Made by a program: the position numbers and the translations under genes | DNA from: an uncultured Bacteroidales bacterium | Lineage (GTDB): Bacteria > Bacteroidota > Bacteroidia > Bacteroidales > UBA932 | NCBI GenBank assembly: GCA_944322585.1 | Contig: CALUPB010000001.1 | Coordinates: forward strand, 248,001-312,000 | Direction of reading: 5' to 3' | DNA: 64,000 bases | Shown here: piece after piece, positions 52,618 through 62,285 of the stretch | Numbering within the stretch: the stretch's first letter is position 1 | Layout of the letters: each line of letters opens with the position of its first letter | The notes under the pieces: model-generated | What the model saw: the letters and a program-made list of their open reading frames with translations, nothing else | Databases searched by the model: none | Told to the model about the DNA's origin: nothing

Positions 52618-53961
52618 TTATTCTCCGGCAGGATCAGACACCCGGGTCATGGAAACCAACAGAGACATCGCATCGTACATAGACGGCTTCTCAGTACGGT
52701 CAGTAGGATCCTGAGTATCGAATCCAAGCATGTAGAACCCGCAGGTACTGCCGGATTCAGAGTTGAGATACATCTGTTCAAAAGTCAATGTCTGATCCGT
52801 CTCGTCCATATTGTATACAAGAGTCAAACCTGCAGCTGTATCCCATGTATAATAACCGTTTGTCGTATAAGGGCACCACCATACATACCCCTGCGTACCG
52901 AAATTACCCACATATTGTGCGCCCCAGAACATCGTACCTTCGGCATCATCATAAGTCAGATTGGCAGACATATAAATCACCTCATTACCGGTCAGGACAT
53001 AACCTGTACCTGCTTCATCCTCTTGGAGTATCACGATATCTGTCGCAGTCTGTTCGCTCCCATACGGAACATACGTAAGAGTCCATGTACCGAGGAAGAA
53101 TCTGTAACTGTAGATACGCTGGCTCACAGTGACGGTCTCCATCACATTATTGTCAGCATCGAGCATACTGATTGTTCCTGTACGCAGTTCACCGGTAGTG
53201 TTTTCACCGAATGAAAATGAAATTCCCTCCGGAGTCTTTTCCGCAGTTATCCACTCATCATTTGCAAGGACCGACCACTCCATATCTGCACTGACATATT
53301 CAGTGGTAGATACAGTCTGTGATCCGGCATCGCGGGAGAATTCGAATTCCGTCTGCTCCAGCAGCGGCACACGGGTCTGGGAGACGGAGAGCGACATGGT
53401 CTTCCAGCCGGCTGCGACACTTACTTCCGTGCTTCTGTCGGCTCCGGAAAGATTGGCTTCCGCGGAGAGGGTGACTGTCCCGTCTGCAACCGTACAGGAC
53501 AGCCAGTTGTCCGTTTCCGGAATTGTAATTACCGGCTCCTGTCCGGTGGTGGAATATGTGAAGGAAACACTTCCGCCTGCCGCAGCGATTTCAAGTCCGT
53601 CGGAGAGTTCATCGGAAGTGATGTCGAAAATCAACCCCATCTGGGATATCGTCACCTCCTGGCTTACACCGTCAGCAGTAATGGTAAGGTTGGCCACCCG
53701 GGAAAATTCCCTGTCACTCGAAGACACGGTGAAACGGACACTCTCGGAACTCGTACCGTCGACTGTAACCCAGGACTTGTCGGACGATGCCTCAACGGAA
53801 GCCGCATTGGTGGAGATAAGTATCTCGCCAGACCCTCCTGCAGCATCGAAATCTATGTCAGACTGCACTATCTGCAGGTAGGTCTCCGGGGATTCCTCCT
53901 CGACGCAGGATACGGCGACAAGGAGAACTCCGGCAAATATCGTGTATATAATCTTTTTCAT
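52618..53961 (-). CDS. BACON-domain lipoprotein of the SusCD operon
   Basis: A 447-residue lipoprotein (MKKIIYTIFAGVLLVAVSC). Three consecutive BACON-like domains (about 25-110, 110-205, 205-285), each ending in a strand such as VSVSQ, precede a C-terminal beta domain beginning FFLGTWTLTYVPYG. BACON modules are thought to bind carbohydrate or mucin. The start is moved to 53961 because the four residues before it do not belong to the signal peptide. It starts 11 bp after DUF4302. Confidence 0.75.
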   Translation of the reverse strand: MKKIIYTIFAGVLLVAVSCVEEESPETYLQIVQSDIDFDAAGGSGEILISTNAASVEASSDKSWVTVDGTSSESVRFTVSSSDREFSRVANLTITADGVSQEVTISQMGLIFDITSDELSDGLEIAAAGGSVSFTYSTTGQEPVITIPETDNWLSCTVADGTVTLSAEANLSGADRSTEVSVAAGWKTMSLSVSQTRVPLLEQTEFEFSRDAGSQTVSTTEYVSADMEWSVLANDEWITAEKTPEGISFSFGENTTGELRTGTISMLDADNNVMETVTVSQRIYSYRFFLGTWTLTYVPYGSEQTATDIVILQEDEAGTGYVLTGNEVIYMSANLTYDDAEGTMFWGAQYVGNFGTQGYVWWCPYTTNGYYTWDTAAGLTLVYNMDETDQTLTFEQMYLNSESGSTCGFYMLGFDTQDPTDRTEKPSMYDAMSLLVSMTRVSDPAGE

Positions 53962-53972
53962 AACTGGAAACA

Positions 53973-55271
53973 TTATTGTTTAATAAGATAACCTGGAATA
54001 AACCTCATCAGATACCCAGCCTGTTCGTTTAACTGCTGATCAAAAAATCCATACAGCATCATACACATAATTTCATCCCATGCACCGTTATCCTCAAACA
54101 TCCACACCTGCCCATCACCGGACATATCAGGAACGATATTATACCCTGTTTCAGATGATACTGAAAAGAAACCTGACGAACTCAAAGGACACATCATCAC
54201 AAAAAGATCCTGATACAGGCCAAGATATTGTGTATTAAAAGTCATATAGCCATATGGAGTCCAACCCACTGAAATATCAAATCCTGCGAACGGCATAGTA
54301 TATGAATATCCATCTTCATTCAGCTCTAATGTAACCGGATAATTGGTTATAGAACCATCACCATCGACATCCATAAAACCGAATATATAATTCCCTTCAA
54401 AATCTTCATACGGCACATAAGTATCCGCTTGACTTGCAGTCACTTTGACGGAGGTCTTCTCCCCGGTTTCATCAAGGGCGACAAGACTTCCGTCATCCTC
54501 GAACACGAAATCCTGGAATGTCTCCCCTGCTACCTCGACGGGCTCATACAGGCTGATGCCGTCTGCAGTGAATGAAAACGGATAATCTACGGCCTCCCAG
54601 TCCTCGGCACCCTCCGGAAGATAGGTCAGCACATTATAGAGCTTTCCATACAGGAAAGAAGATGCCGAAAGAGATGCGATAGGGATATTGTCCCCCGCAA
54701 CGATGTCGTACTCAGTGTTGAATTTGTTCTTGTAGTCGATTATTCCCTGAATAATGGTTTCCATGTCCTGGTCTTCGGTAAGGGCTGTAAAGACTATACG
54801 GTTACCGGTCTTGGTACCCCGGAAGACCAGCCGGTTCTCATCTCCGCTGACAAAGGCCAGCTCGAAGTCCCCGCCGTATTCATTCCCGGAAAACATGTCC
54901 GGGTCAGACCAGAAATGGATATACTCGTTATAGGTGTCGAAAGTCAGCACCACACTTGATGAAGTAGTGATGGAATAGTGGCTTACGGCAGTATCCGATG
55001 CCTTGTCCGCAAGCTCACTGGCAACGGTGACTTTGCCGTCCGGGTCGAAGACCATCACATAGGTGCATCCTCCGAACTCCTGATTGGCAGACGGATAATA
55101 CTGCACAAGCCATCCGCGCAGAGACGAAGTCAGGAGTTCCTGACATTCAAGGGCTTTCCCGTTGACCCTCTCCGACGCATTCTGCGGGAAGACATCCTCT
55201 ATCTCATAGACACAGGAGCTTGCCGCCGCAGCCACAGCAAGGGCCGCGAATATTTTATATACATTCTTCAT
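53973..55271 (-). CDS. DUF4302 lipoprotein
   Basis: A 432-residue lipoprotein (lipobox SSC, Cys20) with the DUF4302 signature region LLTSSLRGWLVQYYPSANQEFGGCTYVMVFD and FDTYNEYIHFWSDPD. DUF4302 proteins occur next to SusCD pairs with zinc metallohydrolases. The function is unknown; a surface binding role is inferred. The 3' third of the gene (53975-54440) is markedly AT-richer than the rest. It lies 3 bp after the metallohydrolase gene. Confidence 0.85.
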   Translation of the reverse strand: MKNVYKIFAALAVAAAASSCVYEIEDVFPQNASERVNGKALECQELLTSSLRGWLVQYYPSANQEFGGCTYVMVFDPDGKVTVASELADKASDTAVSHYSITTSSSVVLTFDTYNEYIHFWSDPDMFSGNEYGGDFELAFVSGDENRLVFRGTKTGNRIVFTALTEDQDMETIIQGIIDYKNKFNTEYDIVAGDNIPIASLSASSFLYGKLYNVLTYLPEGAEDWEAVDYPFSFTADGISLYEPVEVAGETFQDFVFEDDGSLVALDETGEKTSVKVTASQADTYVPYEDFEGNYIFGFMDVDGDGSITNYPVTLELNEDGYSYTMPFAGFDISVGWTPYGYMTFNTQYLGLYQDLFVMMCPLSSSGFFSVSSETGYNIVPDMSGDGQVWMFEDNGAWDEIMCMMLYGFFDQQLNEQAGYLMRFIPGYLIKQ

Positions 55272-55274
55272 AAG

Positions 55275-56216
55275 CTATTCCTCCGTTGTGAAATCAGACC
55301 AGTCGATGCCGTCTATCTCGCTGTAACGCCTCATCAGGATAGCACGCATCTCGTCGAGGTCGACATTCCAGGCATCAACCATATAGTCCTTTACTATTGC
55401 CAGTTTGCGCTCGATTATCTCCCTGCCGGTCGCACCGCCCTGGGCCAGACGTGCATTCCATTCCTCCTCGGAAAGGGTGATGTAGTATGAAAGCACCTCC
55501 ACGAAATCCTCACCGGGAGCACTTGAGGCATATGCGCTTATAAATCCCATCTGAAGAGCCTGGGCATCTGTGATGGATGTCCACTGGGCAGTATAGTCAT
55601 TCTGGGTAATGGTGTTGTAGTCCACCGGGTAGGCCTTGTTCTGATTCAGAATATGGGCGAATTCATGGTGCATGGTATGCAGGAAATAATAGTTCACGTC
55701 ATCCATACTGTTGATGGTCACGCTGTATCCCTCGCTCTCATCCACTCCGTTGTTATAGGTAACCGTAACGAAATTATTGTCTATAAGCCAGTTGGCCACA
55801 TAGAGAGTCACCTTAAGGCCTCCCTCGGCGGTACCGAGGTTGAGAGAGCCGATATTGTAGGCACCTGAGCCGATTACCGGAATGACGCGCGGGGCGTTCT
55901 GTCTCATGAAGTTCGCTCCCGCAATCTCGGTATAAGGGTCGAGCCAGAGGAACTTGACCATCTTGGCAAGTATCCTGGCGCAGATCTCCTTGGCCGGCAC
56001 GAGGTCGTAGTCATGGTCTGTCTCGATGTCCTCGTAGCGGTAGATGAAATTGATGTTGTACGGAGCACGGTAGTTCTCCTCAAGCCACCTGTCAAACTCT
56101 GTCTCGGCATTGACAGGGTCCGCTATGACACTCGTACTGCTGAGCTCCTCCTTGTTGCAGGAAGAAAGGAGGACGGCAGCCGTCACAGCCAATATATATG
56201 TTGCAATTCTTTTCAT
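55275..56216 (-). CDS. Substrate import-associated zinc metallohydrolase lipoprotein
   Basis: A 313-residue lipoprotein (lipobox SSC, Cys20) with the zincin motif HHEFAHILNQ (His184, Glu185, His188) and a downstream EDFVEVLSYY that may give the third ligand. The N-terminal ETEFDRWLEENYRAPYNINFIYRYED is typical of the SusD-associated putative metallopeptidase family. It probably cleaves peptide or another amide substrate at the cell surface before import (inference). It lies 22 bp after susD and 3 bp before DUF4302. Confidence 0.85.
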   Translation of the reverse strand: MKRIATYILAVTAAVLLSSCNKEELSSTSVIADPVNAETEFDRWLEENYRAPYNINFIYRYEDIETDHDYDLVPAKEICARILAKMVKFLWLDPYTEIAGANFMRQNAPRVIPVIGSGAYNIGSLNLGTAEGGLKVTLYVANWLIDNNFVTVTYNNGVDESEGYSVTINSMDDVNYYFLHTMHHEFAHILNQNKAYPVDYNTITQNDYTAQWTSITDAQALQMGFISAYASSAPGEDFVEVLSYYITLSEEEWNARLAQGGATGREIIERKLAIVKDYMVDAWNVDLDEMRAILMRRYSEIDGIDWSDFTTEE

Positions 56217-56238
56217 AATGATATTTCTAACAAGTTGA

Positions 56239-57741
56239 CTATCTCGGATTAGGAGTCATTCCGGCACTTACTACGGCACTCGGCAGCTGTATGGCAAGAC
56301 GGAGGTCGTATGGCTGGATATTGACCGGTGCCTCGCCGTCAAGGACATGGGTATAGGCGATGCCGTAACGTTTGAGGTCAAGCAGACGTCCTCCCTCCTG
56401 GACTGTCATAATACGGCGGGCATGGATGCATGCCTTGACGAGATTGGTCTGCAGCCCGTCCGACAGAGCCAGACCTTTCGGCGCAAGCACCGGATTGTTG
56501 ACCGTCGCCGTACTGTAATAAGCGGATATTTCATCGGCTGTCAGAGTGGCAGTAAGGCCGAGGCTGTGATAGAAATGGTTCAGATCCGTTGCGGCAGCAC
56601 CGTAGTTCCCGTCAAGAGCATAGGCCTCTGCCCTGTCTATCATGGTCTTCTCGGATGTGAACACCACGTTTACGCAATAAGGAGTGCCTGTCTGGGACAC
56701 GGCATCCGTGATTATGAAGTACTCTGTCTGCTTAGGAAGGAGATATGCTCTTGAAGAGTAGGAATACGCCGTCCCGATATCCAAGGACGCGACATTGCCC
56801 CATGGAGTGCTACCGAGTATCTCGCTGGTTGCGATTGGTTCAGTCATAATGAAACGCCCCATCACTATACGGTTTGCAATCGAATTGTATCCCTGATTCA
56901 GGAAATTGGCAGCCTCGTCGGTAGAGATGTAGGCATTGGCATACTCATCCACCGAAGTTCCCGTATAGAGAGACCAGTCGCGGTAAAGAGGGGTCGGATC
57001 AGTACCTATAGCTTCAGTCGCATAATAGACTGCCTTCTCATAATCACCGTAATAAAGGAAGAACTGGGCGGCGAATGCAGCGGCGGCGGCCTTGTTGAAA
57101 TGATATTTAGGCTGGGTGAAACGGGTATCGTCTATGAGAGGATAGCCGTCCTCAATGTCATCTGCAATCTTTGCGTAGACATCAGCCACGGTTCCCCGCT
57201 CCCTGTCCACATACACAGTTGTCTCCGGTTCGGTGACATAAGGAACGCCCATGTCCTCATCGCTGCTTTCTGTATTGTATGCCTGACAGAAAGTGGTCAC
57301 AAGGGTAAAATGTCCGTAGGCACGACAGAGAAGGGCTTCGCCCTTGATATAGTCCATATCCTCTCCTCCGCCGAGATTTTCAATGGCCTGGAGGGCGGCA
57401 TTGGCGGCAGCTATGGCATTGTAGTTGGCTTCCCAGATGACAGCCGGAGAATCGATTCCGTCTCCAGTCACATCCTGGAAGCGGTAAGCCTGTTCATAAT
57501 AAGTCTGATAGACATCGATTTCACGCCCGTAGTCGGTCAGATTGTCCGACATGAGTTCCATGATGGTGGAAGGAAGGGCGGACGCATAGGCAGACACGAG
57601 TATCTGCGCTATCTTGTCAGGCGTGTCGAGCTCCGTACGGTTGTCCGGCATCTCGTCCAGGAACTTGTTGCACGAGAGCGGGAGGACAGCCACGGCAGAC
57701 AACAGCACGACCTTATATATACTGTAGAATATCCTTTTCAT
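56239..57741 (-). CDS. RagB/SusD-family nutrient-binding lipoprotein
   Basis: 500 residues, lipobox LSC (Cys24), start of mature protein NKFLDEMPDNRTELDTPDKI. TPR-like helices typical of SusD, including EALLCRAYGHFTLVTTFCQAYN, and the ending LPSAVVSAGMTPNPR. SusD lids the SusC barrel and captures substrate. It follows susC by 11 bp. Confidence 0.95.
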   Translation of the reverse strand: MKRIFYSIYKVVLLSAVAVLPLSCNKFLDEMPDNRTELDTPDKIAQILVSAYASALPSTIMELMSDNLTDYGREIDVYQTYYEQAYRFQDVTGDGIDSPAVIWEANYNAIAAANAALQAIENLGGGEDMDYIKGEALLCRAYGHFTLVTTFCQAYNTESSDEDMGVPYVTEPETTVYVDRERGTVADVYAKIADDIEDGYPLIDDTRFTQPKYHFNKAAAAAFAAQFFLYYGDYEKAVYYATEAIGTDPTPLYRDWSLYTGTSVDEYANAYISTDEAANFLNQGYNSIANRIVMGRFIMTEPIATSEILGSTPWGNVASLDIGTAYSYSSRAYLLPKQTEYFIITDAVSQTGTPYCVNVVFTSEKTMIDRAEAYALDGNYGAAATDLNHFYHSLGLTATLTADEISAYYSTATVNNPVLAPKGLALSDGLQTNLVKACIHARRIMTVQEGGRLLDLKRYGIAYTHVLDGEAPVNIQPYDLRLAIQLPSAVVSAGMTPNPR

Positions 57742-57752
57742 TGTATCTTGGT

Positions 57753-60700
57753 TTAGAATCCGAATTTAAGGGTAAACGTAAACTGGCGGGCCAAAGGCGA
57801 TGACACACCGCCTGACATGTAGTATTCAGGATCCTGCCCTCCGAGAGCCTTGTCGGCATAGATGAGGAACGGGTTCGTCACCTGGAGCTTCAGCGAGAGG
57901 TTGTCGAACTTGGCCTTGCTTATCAGAGCCTTAGGGAAAGTATAGGTAAGGGATATCTCCTTCATGCGGATGAAGTCGCCCTTTGCCACCCTTGCACTCG
58001 AATAGTTGTAGGCATTGTAGCCAGTACGCAGCTCTGTGGAACCGTATACCTGATTGTCACGCGTACTTGCAATGACCGGCACATTGGTCGTGTTCTCGTC
58101 TCCAGACACCATCCAGCGGTTCTTGAACTCGTTGGACATGGCGTAGAAGTCGGAATACTCGGACTTGAAGATAGGATTGAGCCTTATCACATTGCCGAAA
58201 CCGTAGGTCATGAAGACATTCAGACGGAAATTCTTCCATGTGAAGGTGTTCCCGAATCCTCCGGTATAGACAGGGTCGGTCGGGCCTTCATATTTGAGGG
58301 TCTTCATCAGTTCCTCATCCGTCGTCTGGAAGTCGATAGAAGTGTAGTTGGCCTTTGTTATGGTCTCGCCTCCGAGCTCGAATACAGGGAAACCTTCGGA
58401 ATCAAGTCCTGCAAACGGTATAGAGAACAGGGAGTAAGGCGCATACCCCTCCAGATTGTATCCTGTACCTGCCACAAGATCCATGATGTTGGCATCTGTG
58501 GTAAGGTTGGTGATCTTCTGCTCGCTCCATGAGAATGTCAGGTCGGTGGTCCAGCGGAAATCCTTGGATTCTATGTTCCTCGTAGAGAGTGTGAACTCGA
58601 CTCCGTTGGACTTCATGTCGGCGACGTTGGCATATTTCCATATCTCACCGCCGGCACCCATGGTATTGGTACGTCCGAGAAGGTCGAAGTTGTTCCTCCA
58701 GTAAGCGTCCAGTTCGAGGTTGATCCTGTTGTTGACGAAACCCGCACTCAGTCCGATGTTCAGCTCATGCTTTTTCTCGTATGTAAGGTCGCTGTTACCC
58801 AGCATGTTGATGGAGAGTCCGGTCTCCTTGTCGTCGGCTGAAGGACGGTACGGAGTATTGATACTCGTATAGATGGCAGTCGCGTTGGAAATCCAGTCAG
58901 GACCGGCATCCGCGGTAAGGGAATAGGACGCCTTGAGACTCAGGTGCGAGAGGGCTTTCGGATTGACATTCAGGAAGAAGTCCTCCTCATGCACGTTCCA
59001 TGCGGCCCCCACGTTCCATGTAGGGAGCCAGCGGGCCGAACGGGCGCGTCCGAGCCGGTTGGTTCCTTCGTAACGGAATGTGCCGTTGAGAGAATAGCGC
59101 CCCTTGTAGGAATAGTTCAGCATGGCGAAGAAGGCGGCAGTCTTGCGGACTGTGTTCTCGAGGGTGAAATAGTCCGAATTGTCCTCGGAAGCCTTCTTGA
59201 ATGCCAGATAGTTGGAAAAGGCCTGCTCTCCCTTGTCATACTGCATGCCCCATCCGCGGAACCAGTCGTTGGAACGTCTTACCTGCGTGATCTCCATACC
59301 TCCATAAAGATGTATGAGATGCACGTCGTTGAAATCATGGTTCCAGGTGAGGGTGTTACGTATGGTGTAGCTCGGTGAGCGGTATTCCCTCTTCTCGAAG
59401 ATACCTCCGTCAGGAAGGATGGTGACAGGCAGCTGGTTGAGCTGGTCCGGGTCGTCATACAGGAAAGGGTTGTTCTCCTGGATGACGGCATCCGACATCT
59501 CGCGGTAGGCCCTTGCCTGGTTGGACTGGTCCTTGATATGATGCTGCATAGAGGTCTGGTTGTAACGGAAGGATGCGAGGGAATTGAACTGCAGCCCCGG
59601 GATAATCTCCCATTTGAGCTCTCCCTGGAAGCGCAGGTCAGTCGCATTGATGTCCATATAGTTGTTTTCCAGCTCCTCGAAGATATTGAATGAAGTGTAG
59701 TTGCGCACATAGTACTCCTCAGGGTCCATGGTGCGGGAAGTGTTCATCGCGAAACTGAACGGGTTGATGTCAAAATCCCTGTTCACCTCGCCGAAAACGA
59801 CATCCACATCCTGGCTGAGGGTACCCGGAGCCTCCTGCCGGCGATAGCTTCCGTTGGCAAGAAGGGTGAAGCTAAGGTTGTCGAGGATGTTGAAAGTAGT
59901 GTTGGCATTGAAAGTGTAACGCTCCACGGAACTCCTTTCGTACCAGCCCGGATCATCCATCACACTCAGGGAAATATAGGACGAAGCCTTCTCGCTTCCG
60001 AGAGACACGCTCACGGAATGGTTCATCATTATGGAGTTGCTGAAAAGAGCGTCGAACCAGTCGGTGTTGCGGTATTCCGCCTGACGGAGATATGCCGCCA
60101 TTGCCGCATCCGTATAAGGCAGGCCGAACTGCCCGGTAGTCTCGTTGTAGGTGTTGATAAGTTCGTACATCTTACCGTACACACCGTATTCGTTGGCACG
60201 GACGGTCTCCGCCAGATTGAGGTATCCCTTGGAAGCAAGCTCCTGGTAGACACCCATCTGATCCTGGGAGTTCATCACGTTGTAGTCCCTGTAGGACGGT
60301 TTCAGACGCATGGTGAACTCTCCCGTATAGTTGATGCGGGCCGAGCCGGGACGGCCTTTCTTGGTAGTGATGACAATCACTCCGGCCATGGCCTTGGCTC
60401 CGTAGATGGAAGTCGCTGAACCGTCCTTGAGGATATTGATGCTCTCGATGTCGTCAGAGTTGAGACCGGCGATGGCAGAGCTGACCATGGTCACGGCATC
60501 TCCGGACGAAAGTTCGTCAGTGTTGACTTCAGTGACATCCTCGATGATGACACCGTCGACAACCCACAGAGGCTTTGAATTTCCGAGGATTGAAGTGGCA
60601 CCGCGGACTCTGATTTTCGGAGCGGTACCGAATGTCGAGGAAACGTTCTGGACAGAGACTCCGGCTGCACGGCCTTCGAGAGAACGGCTGATGTCGGCAA

Positions 60701-61103
60701 CTCCGCTGAGCACCATGTCTTCAGCCTCCAGCCTGTCCGACGCACCTGTGAAAAGGCGCTTGTCGATGTTTGTCATACCCGTTGAGACGACTGCGGCCTC
60801 AAGGGATTCCGAATCCGGCTCAAGGGAGATGTTCACCTCCGGAGCCACAGGAACTTCCTGTTCCTTATAACCGAGATAGGTTACATGCAATACCCCCCCC
60901 AGAGGAGCGGTCAAGGAGAATTTCCCGTCGACATCAGTGACGGCACCCACATTCTTCGCGCCTTTCAGCATGACTGCGGCGCCTATTGCGGGTTCGCCAT
61001 TCTCATCGACAACACGCCCGCGGACATTGACTTCCTGCTCCTGAGCAAAAACACAGACAGCAAGCAACGCGCAGAAAACCGATAAGAAGATTTTTCTGAC
61101 CAT
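57753..61103 (-). CDS. SusC/RagA-family TonB-linked outer-membrane transporter
   Basis: 1116 residues. Signal peptide (VCVFA|QEQEV), carboxypeptidase-regulatory-like domain (about 24-100: VNVRGRVVDENGEPAIGA), TonB box region around VVSTGMTNIDKR, plug domain with IRVRGATSILGNSKPLWVVDGV, then a 22-strand barrel ending in FTFTLKFGF. There is no N-terminal STN domain, so signalling to an anti-sigma factor is not expected. First gene of an eight-gene operon reaching 44990. The substrate is unknown; no glycoside hydrolase is nearby. Confidence 0.96.
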   Translation of the reverse strand: MVRKIFLSVFCALLAVCVFAQEQEVNVRGRVVDENGEPAIGAAVMLKGAKNVGAVTDVDGKFSLTAPLGGVLHVTYLGYKEQEVPVAPEVNISLEPDSESLEAAVVSTGMTNIDKRLFTGASDRLEAEDMVLSGVADISRSLEGRAAGVSVQNVSSTFGTAPKIRVRGATSILGNSKPLWVVDGVIIEDVTEVNTDELSSGDAVTMVSSAIAGLNSDDIESINILKDGSATSIYGAKAMAGVIVITTKKGRPGSARINYTGEFTMRLKPSYRDYNVMNSQDQMGVYQELASKGYLNLAETVRANEYGVYGKMYELINTYNETTGQFGLPYTDAAMAAYLRQAEYRNTDWFDALFSNSIMMNHSVSVSLGSEKASSYISLSVMDDPGWYERSSVERYTFNANTTFNILDNLSFTLLANGSYRRQEAPGTLSQDVDVVFGEVNRDFDINPFSFAMNTSRTMDPEEYYVRNYTSFNIFEELENNYMDINATDLRFQGELKWEIIPGLQFNSLASFRYNQTSMQHHIKDQSNQARAYREMSDAVIQENNPFLYDDPDQLNQLPVTILPDGGIFEKREYRSPSYTIRNTLTWNHDFNDVHLIHLYGGMEITQVRRSNDWFRGWGMQYDKGEQAFSNYLAFKKASEDNSDYFTLENTVRKTAAFFAMLNYSYKGRYSLNGTFRYEGTNRLGRARSARWLPTWNVGAAWNVHEEDFFLNVNPKALSHLSLKASYSLTADAGPDWISNATAIYTSINTPYRPSADDKETGLSINMLGNSDLTYEKKHELNIGLSAGFVNNRINLELDAYWRNNFDLLGRTNTMGAGGEIWKYANVADMKSNGVEFTLSTRNIESKDFRWTTDLTFSWSEQKITNLTTDANIMDLVAGTGYNLEGYAPYSLFSIPFAGLDSEGFPVFELGGETITKANYTSIDFQTTDEELMKTLKYEGPTDPVYTGGFGNTFTWKNFRLNVFMTYGFGNVIRLNPIFKSEYSDFYAMSNEFKNRWMVSGDENTTNVPVIASTRDNQVYGSTELRTGYNAYNYSSARVAKGDFIRMKEISLTYTFPKALISKAKFDNLSLKLQVTNPFLIYADKALGGQDPEYYMSGGVSSPLARQFTFTLKFGF

Positions 61104-61190
61104 AGGCTAGTCAAAATTTAATTGTTAATAATATATAACACGTATGAAATCAGGTGAACCAACCGGTCACACATTCATCTAACCAATTAG

Positions 61191-61198
61191 CAAAGCTA
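61191..61198 (-). promoter_or_regulatory. -7 box of the SusCD operon
   Basis: TAGCTTTG on the minus strand matches TAnnTTTG, with a CTTG 20 bp further upstream as a weak -33 box. The predicted leader is about 80 nt. Confidence 0.5.
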
Positions 61199-61233
61199 AA
61201 AATATACAATGATAAATGCAAGAAAAAAATTCA

Positions 61234-61272
61234 CAAAAAACGGCCTCCGTAACAATACAGAGGCCGTTTTTC
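61234..61272 (-). terminator. Terminator of the rpmB-rpmG-DUF4295-ftsY operon
   Basis: An 8-bp stem ACGGCCTC/GAGGCCGT (61240-61247 with 61260-61267) is flanked by A- and T-runs on both sides; on the minus strand TTTTTT follows the stem. It lies about 70 nt after the ftsY stop. Confidence 0.85.
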
Positions 61273-61340
61273 AAAAATACATTCAAATATATAAGCAGAT
61301 TTACAATTTCACTTACAATCCTTAAGAAATTTCGAATATT

Positions 61341-62282
61341 TTATTTCCTGAAATCATTTTCGGAGAATAACGAATTTACGAATTCTCTCTTATTGAACAC
61401 TTTAAGATCATCGACACCCTCTCCGATGCCAATAAACTTGATTGGAATTCTGAACTGGTCCACAATTCCGATGACCACTCCACCTTTGGCCGAGCCGTCC
61501 AGCTTGGTGACGGCAAGCGCCGTCACATCCGTCGCCCTGGAAAACTCCTTTGCCTGCTGGAACGCATTCTGTCCGGTGGAACCGTCAAGGACTAAAAGCA
61601 CTTCATGAGGAGCATCCGGAATGACCTTGCGCATCACATTGCGGATCTTGGTGAGTTCGTTCATCAGGTCGACCCTGTTGTGAAGCCTTCCCGCCGTATC
61701 TATGATGACCGCATCGGCTCCCCTGGCGACAGCGGAGCGTACCGTATCGTACGCCACCGAAGCGGGGTCTGCTCCCATGCCCTGTTTTACGATGTCGGCA
61801 CCTGACCTTTCCGCCCATATGGTCAGCTGATCCACGGCGGCAGCACGGAAAGTGTCCGCTGCTCCGAGGACGACCTTTTTCCCTTGTGCCGCAAGGCGGC
61901 TGGCAAGCTTGCCGATAGTCGTGGTCTTGCCGACCCCGTTGACTCCCACTACAAGGATGACATATGGTTTCTTCGAGAAGTCGAACGGCATGACTTCGTC
62001 TTCGGAGGTCTCTCCCTCCCGTATATTCAACAGGGAAGCTATCTCCTCCCGGAGCATCCCTGTCAGTTCCTCGAGAGAAACATACCTGTCCCTCTCCACC
62101 CTGTCCTGCAGGGCATCAACTATCTTGAGAGTGGTATCCACCCCCATATCCGAAGCTATCAGAGCCTCCTCTATAGCATCAAGAAGGTCGTCATCGACCT
62201 TTGACTTGCCGACCACGACCCTCGAAAGACGCTCGAAGAAACTCCGTTTCGTCTTCGCTGTCCCTTTATCGAAAATTCCCAA
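61341..62282 (-). CDS. ftsY: Signal recognition particle receptor FtsY
   Basis: A 313-residue SRP GTPase with an N-domain (about 10-90) and a G-domain with P-loop VGVNGVGKTTTIGKLA, DTFRAAAVDQL, DTAGRLHNR and TKLDGSAKGG. It docks ribosome-SRP complexes at the inner membrane. No acidic A-domain is present, as usual in Bacteroidetes. The start is a TTG at 62282 (reading MGIFDKGTAKTKRS), in the same frame as DUF4295 and separated from its TAG stop by one codon. Confidence 0.95.
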   Translation of the reverse strand: MGIFDKGTAKTKRSFFERLSRVVVGKSKVDDDLLDAIEEALIASDMGVDTTLKIVDALQDRVERDRYVSLEELTGMLREEIASLLNIREGETSEDEVMPFDFSKKPYVILVVGVNGVGKTTTIGKLASRLAAQGKKVVLGAADTFRAAAVDQLTIWAERSGADIVKQGMGADPASVAYDTVRSAVARGADAVIIDTAGRLHNRVDLMNELTKIRNVMRKVIPDAPHEVLLVLDGSTGQNAFQQAKEFSRATDVTALAVTKLDGSAKGGVVIGIVDQFRIPIKFIGIGEGVDDLKVFNKREFVNSLFSENDFRK

Positions 62283-62285
62283 ATC

